Both the position numbers and the translations under genes were made by a program. Below the pieces are notes generated by a model that was not told where the DNA came from, ran no database searches, and saw only the letters and a list, made by a program, of their open reading frames with translations. A DNA stretch of 64,000 nt from Ustilago trichophora (taxonomy: Eukaryota > Basidiomycota > Ustilaginomycetes > Ustilaginales > Ustilaginaceae). How positions within the stretch are numbered: position 1 is the stretch's first letter; every line of letters begins with the position of its first letter. Shown here in pieces: positions 9,369 through 19,302 of the stretch. The stretch lies in assembly GCA_900323505.1 (NCBI GenBank), contig OOIN01000012.1, positions 744,001 to 808,000 of the forward strand, given 5' to 3'.

Positions 9369-12300
9369 ATGTCCGACACGCCTAACGGCGCCAACGGCCA
9401 CCTCAAGCCATCGGCGCTTCCTCCAGCAATGCGTGACGCCAAGAACTGGGAAGATCAGGACAAGCTCTCCGACTACATCCCCGTCTCTGCTGACCTCAGC
9501 CGAGCTCCCACAGCTTCCGCGTCCGTCTCCAGGGCACAGACTCCACCCAACAAGCGCGACGCTGACTCGGACGACGACGAAGATGCCGATCAGCTCGACG
9601 ACGACGGAGACGTCTCAATGGCTTCCCCGTCTAAGACTGCTCGACAGCTCGAAAAGGAGCGGGAGAAGAACGAGCGTGCCGCGGCACGTAAGCAGGAGAG
9701 AGCCGTTAAGGCTGCACAGAACGAGACGCTTGCCAGCACGCGTGAGGAGATGGCCAAATCTAAACTCGCAGACAGCATGAAGCGTTTCTCGTACCTTCTC
9801 GGTCAGACCGAGCTCTTCCAGCATTTCATCGATATCAAAAAGGAACGCGACGAAGAGTTTGCAAAGATGCTCGAAGAGTCGCAGCAGGCCAGCAGCAAGA
9901 AGGCCAAAAAGGGCGGAGACAACCGTCGCAGAAAGACAGAGAAGGAGGAGGACGAAGAGCTTCTCAAGGAGGGTGGAGGTGATGAGGAAGACAGCTTCGT
10001 CTTCAACGAGTCACCAGCCTACGTCAAGGGCGGGACCATGCGAGACTACCAGATCCAGGGTCTCAACTGGATGATTTCGCTCTATCACAACGGTATCAAC
10101 GGTATCTTGGCCGATGAGATGGGTCTCGGAAAGACACTGCAGACCATCTCATTCCTTGGCTACCTCAGGGACTTCCGCGACACACCGGGCTTCCACCTGG
10201 TCGTCGTTCCCAAATCGACCCTCGACAACTGGTACCGCGAGTTCCAGCGTTGGGTTCCCGGCTTCAACGTCGTCACGCTCAAAGGCTCCAAAGAAGAGCG
10301 TGAAAAGGTCATCCAGGACCACCTCCTCCCTCAAGACTTTGACGTACTCATCACCACCTACGAGATGTGTCTGCGTGAGAAGAGCGCGCTCAAGAAGCTC
10401 TCCTGGGAGTACATCGTCATTGACGAAGCGCACCGCATCAAGAACGTCGATTCGATGCTCTCGCAGATCGTACGTGCCTTTAACTCGCGTTCGCGTCTCT
10501 TGATCACCGGTACGCCACTGCAGAACAACCTGATGGAGTTGTGGTCGTTGCTCAACTTCTTGCTACCCGATGTCTTTAGCAACTCGGAAGACTTTGAGAG
10601 CTGGTTCAAGGGCAAAGGCGATGAAAACCAGGATCAGGTCGTTCAGCAGCTGCACAAAGTGCTTCGACCCTTCCTCTTGCGTCGTGTGAAAGCCGATGTC
10701 GAAAAGTCGCTCCTACCCAAGAAGGAGATCAACATCTTTGTCGGCTTGACCGACATGCAGCGCAAGTGGTACAAGAGCATCCTCGAAAAGGACATCGACG
10801 CTGTCAATGGCGGTGTCGGCAAGAAGGAAGGCAAGACTCGACTGCTCAACATTGTCATGCAGCTTCGCAAGTGTTGTAATCATCCGTATCTGTTCGACGG
10901 CGCGGAGCCCGGTCCGCCTTTTACGACGGATGAGCATCTGGTCGACAACTCGGGCAAGATGGTGATCCTGGATCGATTGCTGCGCAAGATGAAGGAGAAG
11001 GGCTCACGCGTGCTGATTTTCAGTCAGATGAGTCGCATGCTCGACATCTTGGAGGATTACTGTCTCTTCCGCGAGTATCAGTACTGCCGTATTGATGGTG
11101 GAACTGCACACGAGGATCGTATTGCGGCGATTGACGAGTACAACAAGCCCGGATCGGAGAAGTTTATCTTTTTGCTTACGACCAGGGCCGGTGGTCTCGG
11201 TATCAATCTGACTACGGCCGATATTGTCGTGCTGTTCGATTCGGATTGGAATCCGCAGGCCGATCTGCAGGCTATGGATCGTGCCCACCGTATTGGTCAG
11301 ACCAAGCAGGTGTACGTCTTCCGATTCGTCACCGAACACGCCATCGAAGAGCGTATCCTCGATCGAGCTGCGCAGAAGCTTCGACTTGATCAACTCGTCA
11401 TTCAGCAAGGTCGCGCTCAACAGGCCGCCAAAGCGGCCCAGTCCAAAGAAGACCTCGTCGACATGATCCAGCACGGTGCCGAGAAAATCATCTCGAACAA
11501 GGAAGACATGTCGATCAACGAAGACATTGACGCCATTATCTCGAAAGGTGAAGAACGCACCCAGGCGATTCAGGCCAAGTACCAGGGACTCAACTTGGAC
11601 GATTTGAACAACTTCAAGTCTGACACGGTATACAACTGGGAAGGTAACGATTTTTCGGAACGCAAACCTATCGGCCAGCTTTGGATTGAGCCGAGCAAAC
11701 GTGAACGTAAAGCCAACTATTCCATCGATAATTATTACCGCGATGCTATGCGTGTTGGACCCAAGCCTACACAGCCGAAAGCTCCCCGTGCACCGAAACA
11801 GATCAACATCAATGACTTCCAATTCTACCCTCCACGCCTTGGCGAATTGCAGGAACGCGAAACTGCCGCCTATCAACGATCCATTGGATACCGCGTACCC
11901 CTTCGCGAGGTCAATGAAGGCGAAACGGCCGCTGACGCCGAAGAGGAGCGCAAAAAGGAGCAAGAGTTCATCGACACTGCCGAACCTCTCACCGAAGAAG
12001 AAGTGGAGGAAAAGGAGCTACTGGCTCAGGAAGGATTTGGAAATTGGAACAGGCGAGAGTTCCAGATCTTTGTTCGTGGTTGCGAGAGATATGGTCGTAA
12101 AGCGTTTGCTCTTATCGCTGCGGACATGCCCGATTTGTCCAAGACCGAAAAGGAGGTTCGGGAGTATAGTAAAGTGTTTTGGGATCGAATTGACGAATTG
12201 GCAGATCACGTCAAGCTAGTAGCCCGTATCGAAGAGGGTGAATCCAAATTGGCCAAGCAACAGCATCAAGAAGCGGTGCTCAAGAAAAAAGTCAACTCGT

Positions 12301-12698
12301 ATCGTCAACCTTTGGTTCAACTCAAGATCCATTATGGTCAAAACAAAGGCAAGTCGTACTCTGAAGAAGAGGATCGATTCCTACTGGTCAAATTGGCCGA
12401 ATATGGTTTGGGAGAAGGTGATACCTATGACAAGATCAAAAGGGATGTGATGAGTTGGTCAGGCTTTAGGTTCGATTGGTTTATAAAGAGTCGAACTCCA
12501 CAAGAGTTGGGAAGGAGATGTAACACTTTGGTGTTACTCGTACTCAAGGAGGGGGAGGATGAAGAGAAGAAAAGTGCGGGTGGTGGAGGTGGAAAGAAGA
12601 GGGCGTTGGATACGGGTAGTAATGCAGGTAGTAGTAGAGCAGCGACACCGACAAGTGCAGGTGCTACAACTGGAGGGGTGAAGAAGAAGAAAAAGTGA
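9369..12698 (+). CDS. ISWI-family chromatin remodelling ATPase
   Basis: A 1109-residue SNF2-family ATPase of the ISWI class. Domains in order: an acidic and basic N-terminal region (~1-215); the SNF2 DEXD ATPase lobe starting MRDYQIQGLNWMISLYHNGI (~222) with Walker A ADEMGLGKT and DEAH box VIDEAHRIKN (~350); the helicase C lobe (~525-640) with LLTTRAGGLGINL and DRAHRIGQTKQV; the HAND region (SIDNYYRDAMRVGPKP, ~777); SANT (EGFGNWNRREFQIFVRGCER, ~886); and SLIDE (YGQNKGKSYSEEEDRFLLVK, ~995-1060), ending in a Lys run. It slides and spaces nucleosomes, as Isw1/Isw2/SNF2H do. The ATG at 9369 (MSDTPNGANG) is preferred; the upstream in-frame start is only GTG. Which paralogue (Isw1 or Isw2) cannot be told by eye. 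A transposon begins 169 bases past the stop. Confidence 0.95.
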   Translation: MSDTPNGANGHLKPSALPPAMRDAKNWEDQDKLSDYIPVSADLSRAPTASASVSRAQTPPNKRDADSDDDEDADQLDDDGDVSMASPSKTARQLEKEREKNERAAARKQERAVKAAQNETLASTREEMAKSKLADSMKRFSYLLGQTELFQHFIDIKKERDEEFAKMLEESQQASSKKAKKGGDNRRRKTEKEEDEELLKEGGGDEEDSFVFNESPAYVKGGTMRDYQIQGLNWMISLYHNGINGILADEMGLGKTLQTISFLGYLRDFRDTPGFHLVVVPKSTLDNWYREFQRWVPGFNVVTLKGSKEEREKVIQDHLLPQDFDVLITTYEMCLREKSALKKLSWEYIVIDEAHRIKNVDSMLSQIVRAFNSRSRLLITGTPLQNNLMELWSLLNFLLPDVFSNSEDFESWFKGKGDENQDQVVQQLHKVLRPFLLRRVKADVEKSLLPKKEINIFVGLTDMQRKWYKSILEKDIDAVNGGVGKKEGKTRLLNIVMQLRKCCNHPYLFDGAEPGPPFTTDEHLVDNSGKMVILDRLLRKMKEKGSRVLIFSQMSRMLDILEDYCLFREYQYCRIDGGTAHEDRIAAIDEYNKPGSEKFIFLLTTRAGGLGINLTTADIVVLFDSDWNPQADLQAMDRAHRIGQTKQVYVFRFVTEHAIEERILDRAAQKLRLDQLVIQQGRAQQAAKAAQSKEDLVDMIQHGAEKIISNKEDMSINEDIDAIISKGEERTQAIQAKYQGLNLDDLNNFKSDTVYNWEGNDFSERKPIGQLWIEPSKRERKANYSIDNYYRDAMRVGPKPTQPKAPRAPKQININDFQFYPPRLGELQERETAAYQRSIGYRVPLREVNEGETAADAEEERKKEQEFIDTAEPLTEEEVEEKELLAQEGFGNWNRREFQIFVRGCERYGRKAFALIAADMPDLSKTEKEVREYSKVFWDRIDELADHVKLVARIEEGESKLAKQQHQEAVLKKKVNSYRQPLVQLKIHYGQNKGKSYSEEEDRFLLVKLAEYGLGEGDTYDKIKRDVMSWSGFRFDWFIKSRTPQELGRRCNTLVLLVLKEGEDEEKKSAGGGGGKKRALDTGSNAGSSRAATPTSAGATTGGVKKKKK

Positions 12699-12866
12699 TC
12701 GCTATTGTCTTTCTTGTTCGTGATTCTTGTTCCATTGTCATGTCATTTTTCATGGTTTGGAAAGTATGCGCGGTTGTGGGTTTGTGCAACGTTTCGGAAG
12801 CTAAGAAGATGGGGAGAGTGGTTGGTCTTGATGTGGTTACTACAGTCGTGATGCTGGTAAGAGATA

Positions 12867-12908
12867 ACGTAATTACAGTAGTACCGACGCATATGTAGTA
12901 CCGACGCG
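12867..12908 (+). repeat. left terminal inverted repeat of the pogo-like element
   Basis: 42 bases, starting ACGTAATTACAG and ending in CCGACGCG, exactly matched in reverse complement at 15062-15103. Inside it the 13-mer GTAGTACCGACGC occurs twice in direct orientation, separated by ATAT, which looks like a paired transposase-binding site. The palindrome GTAATTAC lies near the tip. Confidence 0.92.
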
Positions 12909-13095
12909 CTGAGTCATTTCCAAGTCCCACCGAATCTGATGTCAGTACCCCCATATGATCGCGTCTGTGTTTGTCCGAAGCCTGCATGAGACCCACCATC
13001 CGACTTTCCGGAACCCCTCATCATCATCGCATTCACCATCAATACCACTCAATTCCACAATCAAACCTTATTCTACTGCATTTCTGGTCACCAGC

Positions 13096-14928
13096 ATGCC
13101 GCAACGACCTTTCTCAAAGCGCTCCGTGGCCTTCCGAGCGGCATCAGCGGCTGATCGCAATGCACGTGAGGTTCGGCTGCAGCAAGCATCTTCAGAGCTT
13201 GACAATGGACAGCATGACAGCATCCGACAGGCTGCAGCAGCAAACAATGTTCCAGAAGCGAGCTTGCGCCACCGGAGGCAAGGCCGTCAGCCAAAAGCCT
13301 GGGCTCAGAACAACCAGCAACGCCTGACTCCAACCGAAGAGTCGGGTTTGCTTGAGTTCATCCGGCGTCGTGCCTGCAGCGGCTTTGCCCTGACACCGGC
13401 GCTTCTCCGTGAGCATGCCAGCAATATCATTTGTTCCAATCCTGCTCGTTGCCAAGCCCCGAACGTCACACACACGTGGCTGCAGGCGTTCCTGCTTCGG
13501 CACCCGACAATTCGGTCCCATTGGTCTCGGTGCCTGGACAATGCCCGGCTTTCCGGAGCCACTGAGACTGTAATACAAGAATGGTTCAATCGTCTGGCTG
13601 AGATCATGCGTGAGTATCATGTAGCATCCACAAACGTTTTCAATATGGATGAGACAGGGTTCATGTTTGGTCAGGCCGGAAGCGAGCGGATCATTGTGCC
13701 TTCCGGCGAGCCGGCAGCTCGGTACAAGGCACAGCCAGGAACAAGAGAATCGGCAACTATAATTGAGTGCATCGGAAGCGGCGGTCAGGTACTATCGCCG
13801 CTTATCATCACCAAAGGCCAGGTACACACAGTCGGGGAACAGCGGCGTATGGAAGGTGTACCGGCTTCCTGGAGGTTTGCAAAGACCGACAATGGCTGGA
13901 CATCACATGCACTTGGCCTCGAATGGCTCGAAACCATCTTCGAGCCAGAGACAAGGCCGTCGACGCCATCAACTTGGCGCTTGCTCATCATCAACGGCCA
14001 CAAGTCTCACACAAGCGAGCCGTTCCTCGACCTTTGCTGGAACAGGAACATCATTCCGTTCCTGCTTCCAGCTCATGCAACCCATGTAATGCAACCTCTG
14101 GATGTCTCAATTTTTGGCCCACTCTCGGCTTCCGTCAAGCGTCTGATCTCGGACGCCGCAACCCACATGAGCGACATTGATAAGCCGATGTTTGTGACGA
14201 TGTACGCCCAGGCACGAGAGAAGGTTCTGACGCAGGCACGAGCCTGGAAGGCCTTCTCCGACAGCGGAATAACGCTTAATCCAAGTGCAAATAAGGTTCT
14301 TGACCGACTACCCGGGTCAGGAACACGGCAACACCAACAGCCGCTGCAGGAACGTGCTGTACCGAATTCACAGACTGTATTCGAAACCACCGTTGCCGTA
14401 CTAGCTCAGGAACAGGACCCACGTGAAGCCCGAAAGCTCGGAAACTTGATTTCACAAGCACATGCACAGACAGAAGCAGCACTTGCAGCTTCTCGGGTTG
14501 AGGTCAATTTGTTGCGATCGGAGCTGGAGCGGAGGAACAGAACATCAACGAGGAGGGGCAAGAAGAGGAAGGATGGTGATCAAAGGGTATTGACACGGAC
14601 AAAGATGATCACGAGGGCAGAAGCAGAGCAGCATTTGGTGGGAAAGGGAGCATACAAGGGTAGGAACACTGGAGGGAAGCAGCGAGAGGAGGAGGAGGTG
14701 GAGGAAGCCGAGGAGGCCGAGGCAGTCTCTGGTGGCGACGAAGCAGTTCCTGATGGCGACAAAGGGCTCTCGGCATCACCGACCATCTCTGCTACACCTG
14801 CAGAGCCAAATCTCACCAACAATATCGATCCTGAACTGTCTCTTGACGCCATCAATGACGATGACCTTGGTGGCTTCGGATTCTTCGATATCATGCCAGT
14901 AGCAAGCTCATCACACGTCCGACTTTGA
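13096..14928 (+). CDS. pogo/Fot1-like transposase (DDE_1), catalytic Asp to Asn
   Basis: A 610-residue transposase with an unbroken frame. The N-terminus (~1-65) is a psq/homeodomain-like HTH; residues ~75-150 resemble the CENP-B/Tc5 DNA-binding HTH (TPEESGL-type start, LQAFLLRHP near the end); residues ~180-345 are the DDE_1 nuclease domain. The catalytic triad positions are D185 (NVFNMDETGF), N300 (LLIINGHKSH) and D336 (VMQPLDVSIF); 35 residues separate the last two, the DD35D spacing of Fot1/pogo elements. The middle residue is Asn (AAC at 13993-13995) where Asp is usual. A C-terminal acidic and Lys/Arg-rich tail follows. I prefer ATG 13096 (MPQRPFSKRS), as the earlier in-frame ATG at 12955 adds 47 residues with no domain. 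Confidence 0.88.
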   Translation: MPQRPFSKRSVAFRAASAADRNAREVRLQQASSELDNGQHDSIRQAAAANNVPEASLRHRRQGRQPKAWAQNNQQRLTPTEESGLLEFIRRRACSGFALTPALLREHASNIICSNPARCQAPNVTHTWLQAFLLRHPTIRSHWSRCLDNARLSGATETVIQEWFNRLAEIMREYHVASTNVFNMDETGFMFGQAGSERIIVPSGEPAARYKAQPGTRESATIIECIGSGGQVLSPLIITKGQVHTVGEQRRMEGVPASWRFAKTDNGWTSHALGLEWLETIFEPETRPSTPSTWRLLIINGHKSHTSEPFLDLCWNRNIIPFLLPAHATHVMQPLDVSIFGPLSASVKRLISDAATHMSDIDKPMFVTMYAQAREKVLTQARAWKAFSDSGITLNPSANKVLDRLPGSGTRQHQQPLQERAVPNSQTVFETTVAVLAQEQDPREARKLGNLISQAHAQTEAALAASRVEVNLLRSELERRNRTSTRRGKKRKDGDQRVLTRTKMITRAEAEQHLVGKGAYKGRNTGGKQREEEEVEEAEEAEAVSGGDEAVPDGDKGLSASPTISATPAEPNLTNNIDPELSLDAINDDDLGGFGFFDIMPVASSSHVRL

Positions 14929-15061
14929 TTCTGTTTGGCTCAACATGTATCATAGCATCTCAGGAACACACCATTGAAGTTTGACTCAAATTGCTTCACA
15001 GACTGCTGAGCTCGCGATCACACCGAGTACTACCATCAGACTGAAAATTAAGCTTGGAGAA

Positions 15062-15103
15062 CGCGTCGGTACTACATATGCGTCGGTACTACTGTAATTA
15101 CGT
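15062..15103 (-). repeat. right terminal inverted repeat of the pogo-like element
   Basis: Exact reverse complement of the left TIR, again with two direct copies of the 13-mer (read on the minus strand). A TA flanks it on the outside at 15104-15105. Confidence 0.92.
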
Positions 15104-15302
15104 TATGTTTCAAGGTGTGATCTAGTTGATAAAACTTATAGTAAAGATCATGAAAAATTGTGTTAACCTTCGCTCAAGATGTGTGTGTTTCGCTGTGAGA
15201 AAGTGAAACATCTCTGGGGTTCTTATGATTGCATTCGAATGATACAAACGCACACCCCTTTTTTTAAAAAAGAAACGGTAGAGGTGCAGGAATATTCCCT
15301 TT

Positions 15303-18300
15303 CTAAACAGGAATGAAGCCAATCGCTCTTCGAATAGTTTCTTGTCGAACACTATCGAGTTGATCCATTAGTAATAGTACCGTTGCTGCACGGGAGAGAA
15401 CTTTTCCTCTCACTCCTCCTCCTCCTCCTCCTCCTCCTCCTCCTCCTCCTCCTGCTGAAGTGTTCTCTCCTCCCACAGTATTCGATTGTGTTTGTGCTTG
15501 AAGCACGGTAAACACCTCTTGCACCATGCTTAGCAACGATTTTAAACATTCGACATTTGATCTACCCGAAATCAATGCTTCCCCTCCATCTGCTTCAATA
15601 TTTGCATGCAATAGAACAGCTAACAGGTTCAACGTCGATGCTGTATCCACAGATACACCTGTTGTCGTCACATCAATACCACCAAATCCATTCTGAGACA
15701 ACAACGCCGTGGAGACAACCTCGAGCAATGACGATGTCAATGAAGATAGGAGAGCAGAAGGGCTAACGTTGAGAAGAAGGGTCAAAGTGTCGAGAAAAAT
15801 GCTGTGCGAATCGGGGTGGAAGAGAGATGCTGTTCCTGCACCCAAGTAGGAGTTTTGACGCGAGGAAGAAGAATGCGCCTGATAGGACAAATATCGGTTA
15901 ATCAAGGGGAATAGATATACTGGCCCTGCTAGTGTGGACCACTTGACACCAGGGGTTTCTATTTGAGCATTGACTCTAGTGGTCAAAGAAGAGGTAGTGG
16001 TTGCAACTTCTTGAATCAACCCTCTCTGTTCTCTAGTGCGGCGGGTGTTGGAAACTTGAAGACCTCTCTCGCGCTTAATAGCGGGAACTTTGTCCTCCCC
16101 TACAGCTCTAGCTTTCTCAATAACCCCCGCTACCACCCCATCAACTCTTCCTCTCACTCCAATATCCTCCTCCGACTTTTTGTTCCCACTCAACTCCAAC
16201 GCACTCTCAACAAGAGCACCCAACATTCCAATTCTTTGCGTATTACTATACTGACTCCCAAAAACTTGTTCCACCAAAACACCAACCGTCACTTGACATT
16301 GTGCCACCGCCAGTGCCGTCAACGCATCTCTTCTCAATCCTTCAAATCGTTTGATACCAAAATTATCATGCAGTGCGACCAAACTTAGCGTCAAGTCCAC
16401 CGCGTTCTCGGCAACTTCTGCCCCAAACAAGGCCGTACTGCTCTTACGACGGATGAGCGGAGCGGCGTGATGCAATGCTAGCCGAATAGAGGACCGATCG
16501 GATGAACGCAAGAGCGGGGATAGCTGCGAGATGTATACCGGTGGAAGGATTTTCTTGGTGAATTGGGGCGCGTGAGACTCGCGATCGCCCTCAAAGTCGT
16601 CAATTCGATTCTTCCTCCTTCTTCCATTGTTGGCTTTGCGACCAGATGAATCGGATGTAGGGTTAGAGAGAGGAGAGGAGTTGAGGATGTTGCCAGCTTC
16701 TGAAGGGGAGAGGCCGGATAGTTCGGCTGCTAGGCGATGAATTCCTGACTCCTGACCACCGCTTGGCGGAGCATCGCTGTCTGAATCGTCACTGGTTGAA
16801 TCAGATGAAGAGTCGGATGAGTTGATGGGGCGAGATGGGGCCTGGTTGGATCGGGAGAACATCGATAAGGGAGAGGGTTGAGGTTCGTCTTGATGCTCGT
16901 CCTCAGTGTAGCTATCAGAATCGTCGATCATCGTGATCAGCGGTCGAGCCTTTGTATCTTTACGTGAAGGCGGATCAACTCGCATGGGCAGACTTCTCGT
17001 CTTTGGTGCAGTCCGCCTTGGCTTTTTCTTCTCCAAACTTGCGACCGCTCTGCTCTCCTCTATCGTTTCACCTATGTTTTCCTTTCCTGCCACGCCAATT
17101 CCAAGCACCCGAATAGCATCCCCAACCTGACCCTTGCCCCACTCCTCCCTCACACCCTCAACAGCCTTGGCATGAAACTCCCAAGCATCACCCAAAGCCC
17201 TCAACACACGAGCTTCCTCCCTCCCTTGCCCTGTCCCGTTCCAAATGCTACTACCAAAATTCAACGTCTTTGTTTTCCCGCCATCATCGCTCCCACCTCC
17301 ACCACCACCACTGGAGCAGGAAGTTTTTGCACTGAGCAGTTCGGCTACGAGCATCCCCATTCGCCTTATTATTGGGTCTGGATGAGCCAGATGGGCCGAA
17401 ATTCCATCAAGGACTGTGCGACATCTTGATAGCTCCGCGAGCTGCGTAGTGATTGTCGAAGATGTGGAAGCGGAAGTAGGTAGGCTGGATAAAGTACACA
17501 TGATGAGCGTGGTCAAGAAGACTTCTTCGCCCAGGACGGATCGGCTGATGCGAGCGCTGTCTGACCATCTGTCAAGAACGCTCTTTGTACCGAGGAGGAT
17601 GGAAGAAGGCGGCTCTGTTGAGAGAGATGTTGCCCAAGCCCAGGCTAAAAGGGGTGATTGGGCGACGGGGGAGAGTGCGATGCTGGTAAATGTCTGCACC
17701 TTCATCGATGCTTCATCGGGGTCAGAGTCAGAGTCAGAGTCAGATTTAGAATTGACATCCGATACTTCCTCGACTGTACCAGATTTTGGTCTGAGAAACG
17801 CATCGAGAATGTGTGCTATAGCACCAACAAAGGTGTGCGAAGCTTTGCCCAAGAACGCTATACCCTCGCTCCCTGGTCTCGCTCTCTCTGACGCTGTGAC
17901 CAGACTTGTAGGGGCTCCCTTTTGAGCTGCTAGATACTGCAGAGTCTCCATCAAGCTGATATCCAACTTGACCCTCAGATTTCTGCTCAGTATCCTACGT
18001 AGCCTTGGCCAGTTCGGTTCCACTCCTTCGCACAGCAGTGAACGACGGAGAAGAGCGACCCAGAAACCCCTTCCATCGCCATCAACCGCCCTACTCAAGT
18101 ATCCCATCCTATCAAGTCGCGATAGCACGTCTTTGAGCAATCTCAACCGTCGCCCGTCCAGACTCGAGTCGTGAAGAGAAGCTGCCATGCCGCCTACAAA
18201 CACCTCTTCCACCCACTTCGCGGCGGAGAATCCGTCAGGCAGTTGTCCACGGGTAGCATTCGCCAAACGATCCGGCAGCGAAGATAGCAACCTGAGCGTC

Positions 18301-18857
18301 TCGCTCCATATAACATCTGCACGGGCTATGTTGCGCTCTTTCAATACCGCAACTATCAGCGCAGGCAAGCTGAGATGCGTCAGAGCAGACATGCAGAGCG
18401 TTTTGATAAGTTCCATCGTCGATGAGTGCAGTGAAGAATCTCCAAGCAATCGTGTGATCGTACGTAGGGCGCATTGCTGCATCGCTCCTTTGATGTCGTC
18501 ATAACCAGAGAAGGAGGGACCAAAGATCCACACCTGCACCAAGTCTTGCAGCTGCGTCGAATCGAGAGATGCCACCCAGTCTAGGCATGTGCGTAAGAGC
18601 AAGGATTCTTGCACAGCTTCGATGAGCAGTACATCCACATTATCCGTCTTGCTCCCAGATGAGGATACTGAGATGGGTCCAGAGCGTGTTTTGAGGCTAT
18701 CTGGCAGAGACACCTCGCCAAAGAGACGGGTGAGTGGGTTAGTATACGTCGAGATGAGTTCTGAAGGGCTGGCAAAGCGTTTTGTCCCTTGCGTTATTGC
18801 CTGGAACTCTCTCCTTAGAGCTCGATGGTCGGAGTTGGATGCTGAGCAGAGGGCCAT
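15303..18857 (-). CDS. TEL2: Tel2 telomere length regulation / PIKK-stabilising protein
   Basis: A 1184-residue HEAT-repeat-like protein. Its C-terminal third (from about residue 770) has the conserved Telomere_reg-2 region: LPPVYISQLSPLLRSSDRSS, then an Arg/Leu-rich segment ending PLIRRK, then NFGIKRFEGLRRDALTALAV, then QRIGMLGALVESALELSGN. Tel2 works with Tti1 and Tti2 as a co-chaperone that matures PI3K-like kinases (TOR, ATM/Tel1, ATR). The linker before the domain is Ser/Asp-rich and low complexity. A run of Gly near the C-terminus is encoded by the TCC repeat at 15416-15454 and will vary in length. ATG 18857 is the first in-frame Met; the frame upstream extends only with non-ATG codons. 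The gene is convergent with ISWI, with the pogo-like element between them. Confidence 0.82.
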   Translation of the reverse strand: MALCSASNSDHRALRREFQAITQGTKRFASPSELISTYTNPLTRLFGEVSLPDSLKTRSGPISVSSSGSKTDNVDVLLIEAVQESLLLRTCLDWVASLDSTQLQDLVQVWIFGPSFSGYDDIKGAMQQCALRTITRLLGDSSLHSSTMELIKTLCMSALTHLSLPALIVAVLKERNIARADVIWSETLRLLSSLPDRLANATRGQLPDGFSAAKWVEEVFVGGMAASLHDSSLDGRRLRLLKDVLSRLDRMGYLSRAVDGDGRGFWVALLRRSLLCEGVEPNWPRLRRILSRNLRVKLDISLMETLQYLAAQKGAPTSLVTASERARPGSEGIAFLGKASHTFVGAIAHILDAFLRPKSGTVEEVSDVNSKSDSDSDSDPDEASMKVQTFTSIALSPVAQSPLLAWAWATSLSTEPPSSILLGTKSVLDRWSDSARISRSVLGEEVFLTTLIMCTLSSLPTSASTSSTITTQLAELSRCRTVLDGISAHLAHPDPIIRRMGMLVAELLSAKTSCSSGGGGGGSDDGGKTKTLNFGSSIWNGTGQGREEARVLRALGDAWEFHAKAVEGVREEWGKGQVGDAIRVLGIGVAGKENIGETIEESRAVASLEKKKPRRTAPKTRSLPMRVDPPSRKDTKARPLITMIDDSDSYTEDEHQDEPQPSPLSMFSRSNQAPSRPINSSDSSSDSTSDDSDSDAPPSGGQESGIHRLAAELSGLSPSEAGNILNSSPLSNPTSDSSGRKANNGRRRKNRIDDFEGDRESHAPQFTKKILPPVYISQLSPLLRSSDRSSIRLALHHAAPLIRRKSSTALFGAEVAENAVDLTLSLVALHDNFGIKRFEGLRRDALTALAVAQCQVTVGVLVEQVFGSQYSNTQRIGMLGALVESALELSGNKKSEEDIGVRGRVDGVVAGVIEKARAVGEDKVPAIKRERGLQVSNTRRTREQRGLIQEVATTTSSLTTRVNAQIETPGVKWSTLAGPVYLFPLINRYLSYQAHSSSSRQNSYLGAGTASLFHPDSHSIFLDTLTLLLNVSPSALLSSLTSSLLEVVSTALLSQNGFGGIDVTTTGVSVDTASTLNLLAVLLHANIEADGGEALISGRSNVECLKSLLSMVQEVFTVLQAQTQSNTVGGENTSAGGGGGGGGGGGGGVRGKVLSRAATVLLLMDQLDSVRQETIRRAIGFIPV
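15416..15454. repeat. CTC trinucleotide repeat inside TEL2
   Basis: About 13 uninterrupted CTC/TCC units encode a poly-Gly run near the Tel2 C-terminus. Coding microsatellites of this kind often change length between strains. Confidence 0.85.
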
Positions 18858-19302
18858 TTTGATGAGACTTGCAGCTTGGTTGGCGCGTGTGTCCGGATGG
18901 CGCAGGCAATTCGCATGCCTGGAATAGAGTGTTGAGGCGTCAAGATGATTGCGTCGATGGGTGCGCTTGAGGAAGGAGCAACTGGGAAGAGGAGGAGAGG
19001 TAGAGCGCTGGTTGTGAGGAAAGAGGGACAGAGAAACAGGGGAAAGGCTCACTTTTTCCTCCACAACACTAAACCCAACACCAAGGGTCCTTCTTCTATC
19101 CGAATTCCGTGTCCCGCACTGCTTGAAATACTGTACAGACTCGCACTCAACGTTCCAAACTCAAAACATCTCTGCAAACCACACGACAAAGGCACACACC
19201 AACCAAAGTGAAGAAGATGAATCAACTAGGATTGAAGAAAGAGGTGATGAAAGTATCGAAGCTTCGCTGGGAAACAAAAAAAGACAGTGTGGTTGCAAGC
19301 TT
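18858..19302. other. intergenic region upstream of TEL2
   Basis: About 445 bases between TEL2 and the PHD-finger gene, both on the minus strand, so it serves as TEL2 promoter and PHD-gene 3' flank. No separate feature was seen. Confidence 0.5.

Larger units (their letters stand above)
12867..15103 (+). mobile_element. complete pogo/Fot1-like DNA transposon (Tc1/mariner superfamily)
   Basis: A 2237-base element bounded by perfect 42-base terminal inverted repeats and by TA dinucleotides (12865-12866 and 15104-15105), the target duplication expected for this superfamily. It carries one intact transposase gene with a CENP-B/psq-type N-terminus and a DDE_1 domain. It sits between the convergent 3' ends of the ISWI and TEL2 genes, so neither coding sequence is broken. 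The perfect TIRs suggest fairly recent movement, but the transposase has a substitution at a catalytic position (see the CDS entry). Confidence 0.9.

Noticed and set aside
12955..13095. 47-residue N-terminal extension of the pogo transposase
   Set aside because: In frame with an ATG but Ser/His-rich and without domain; the Met at 13096 begins the HTH region.
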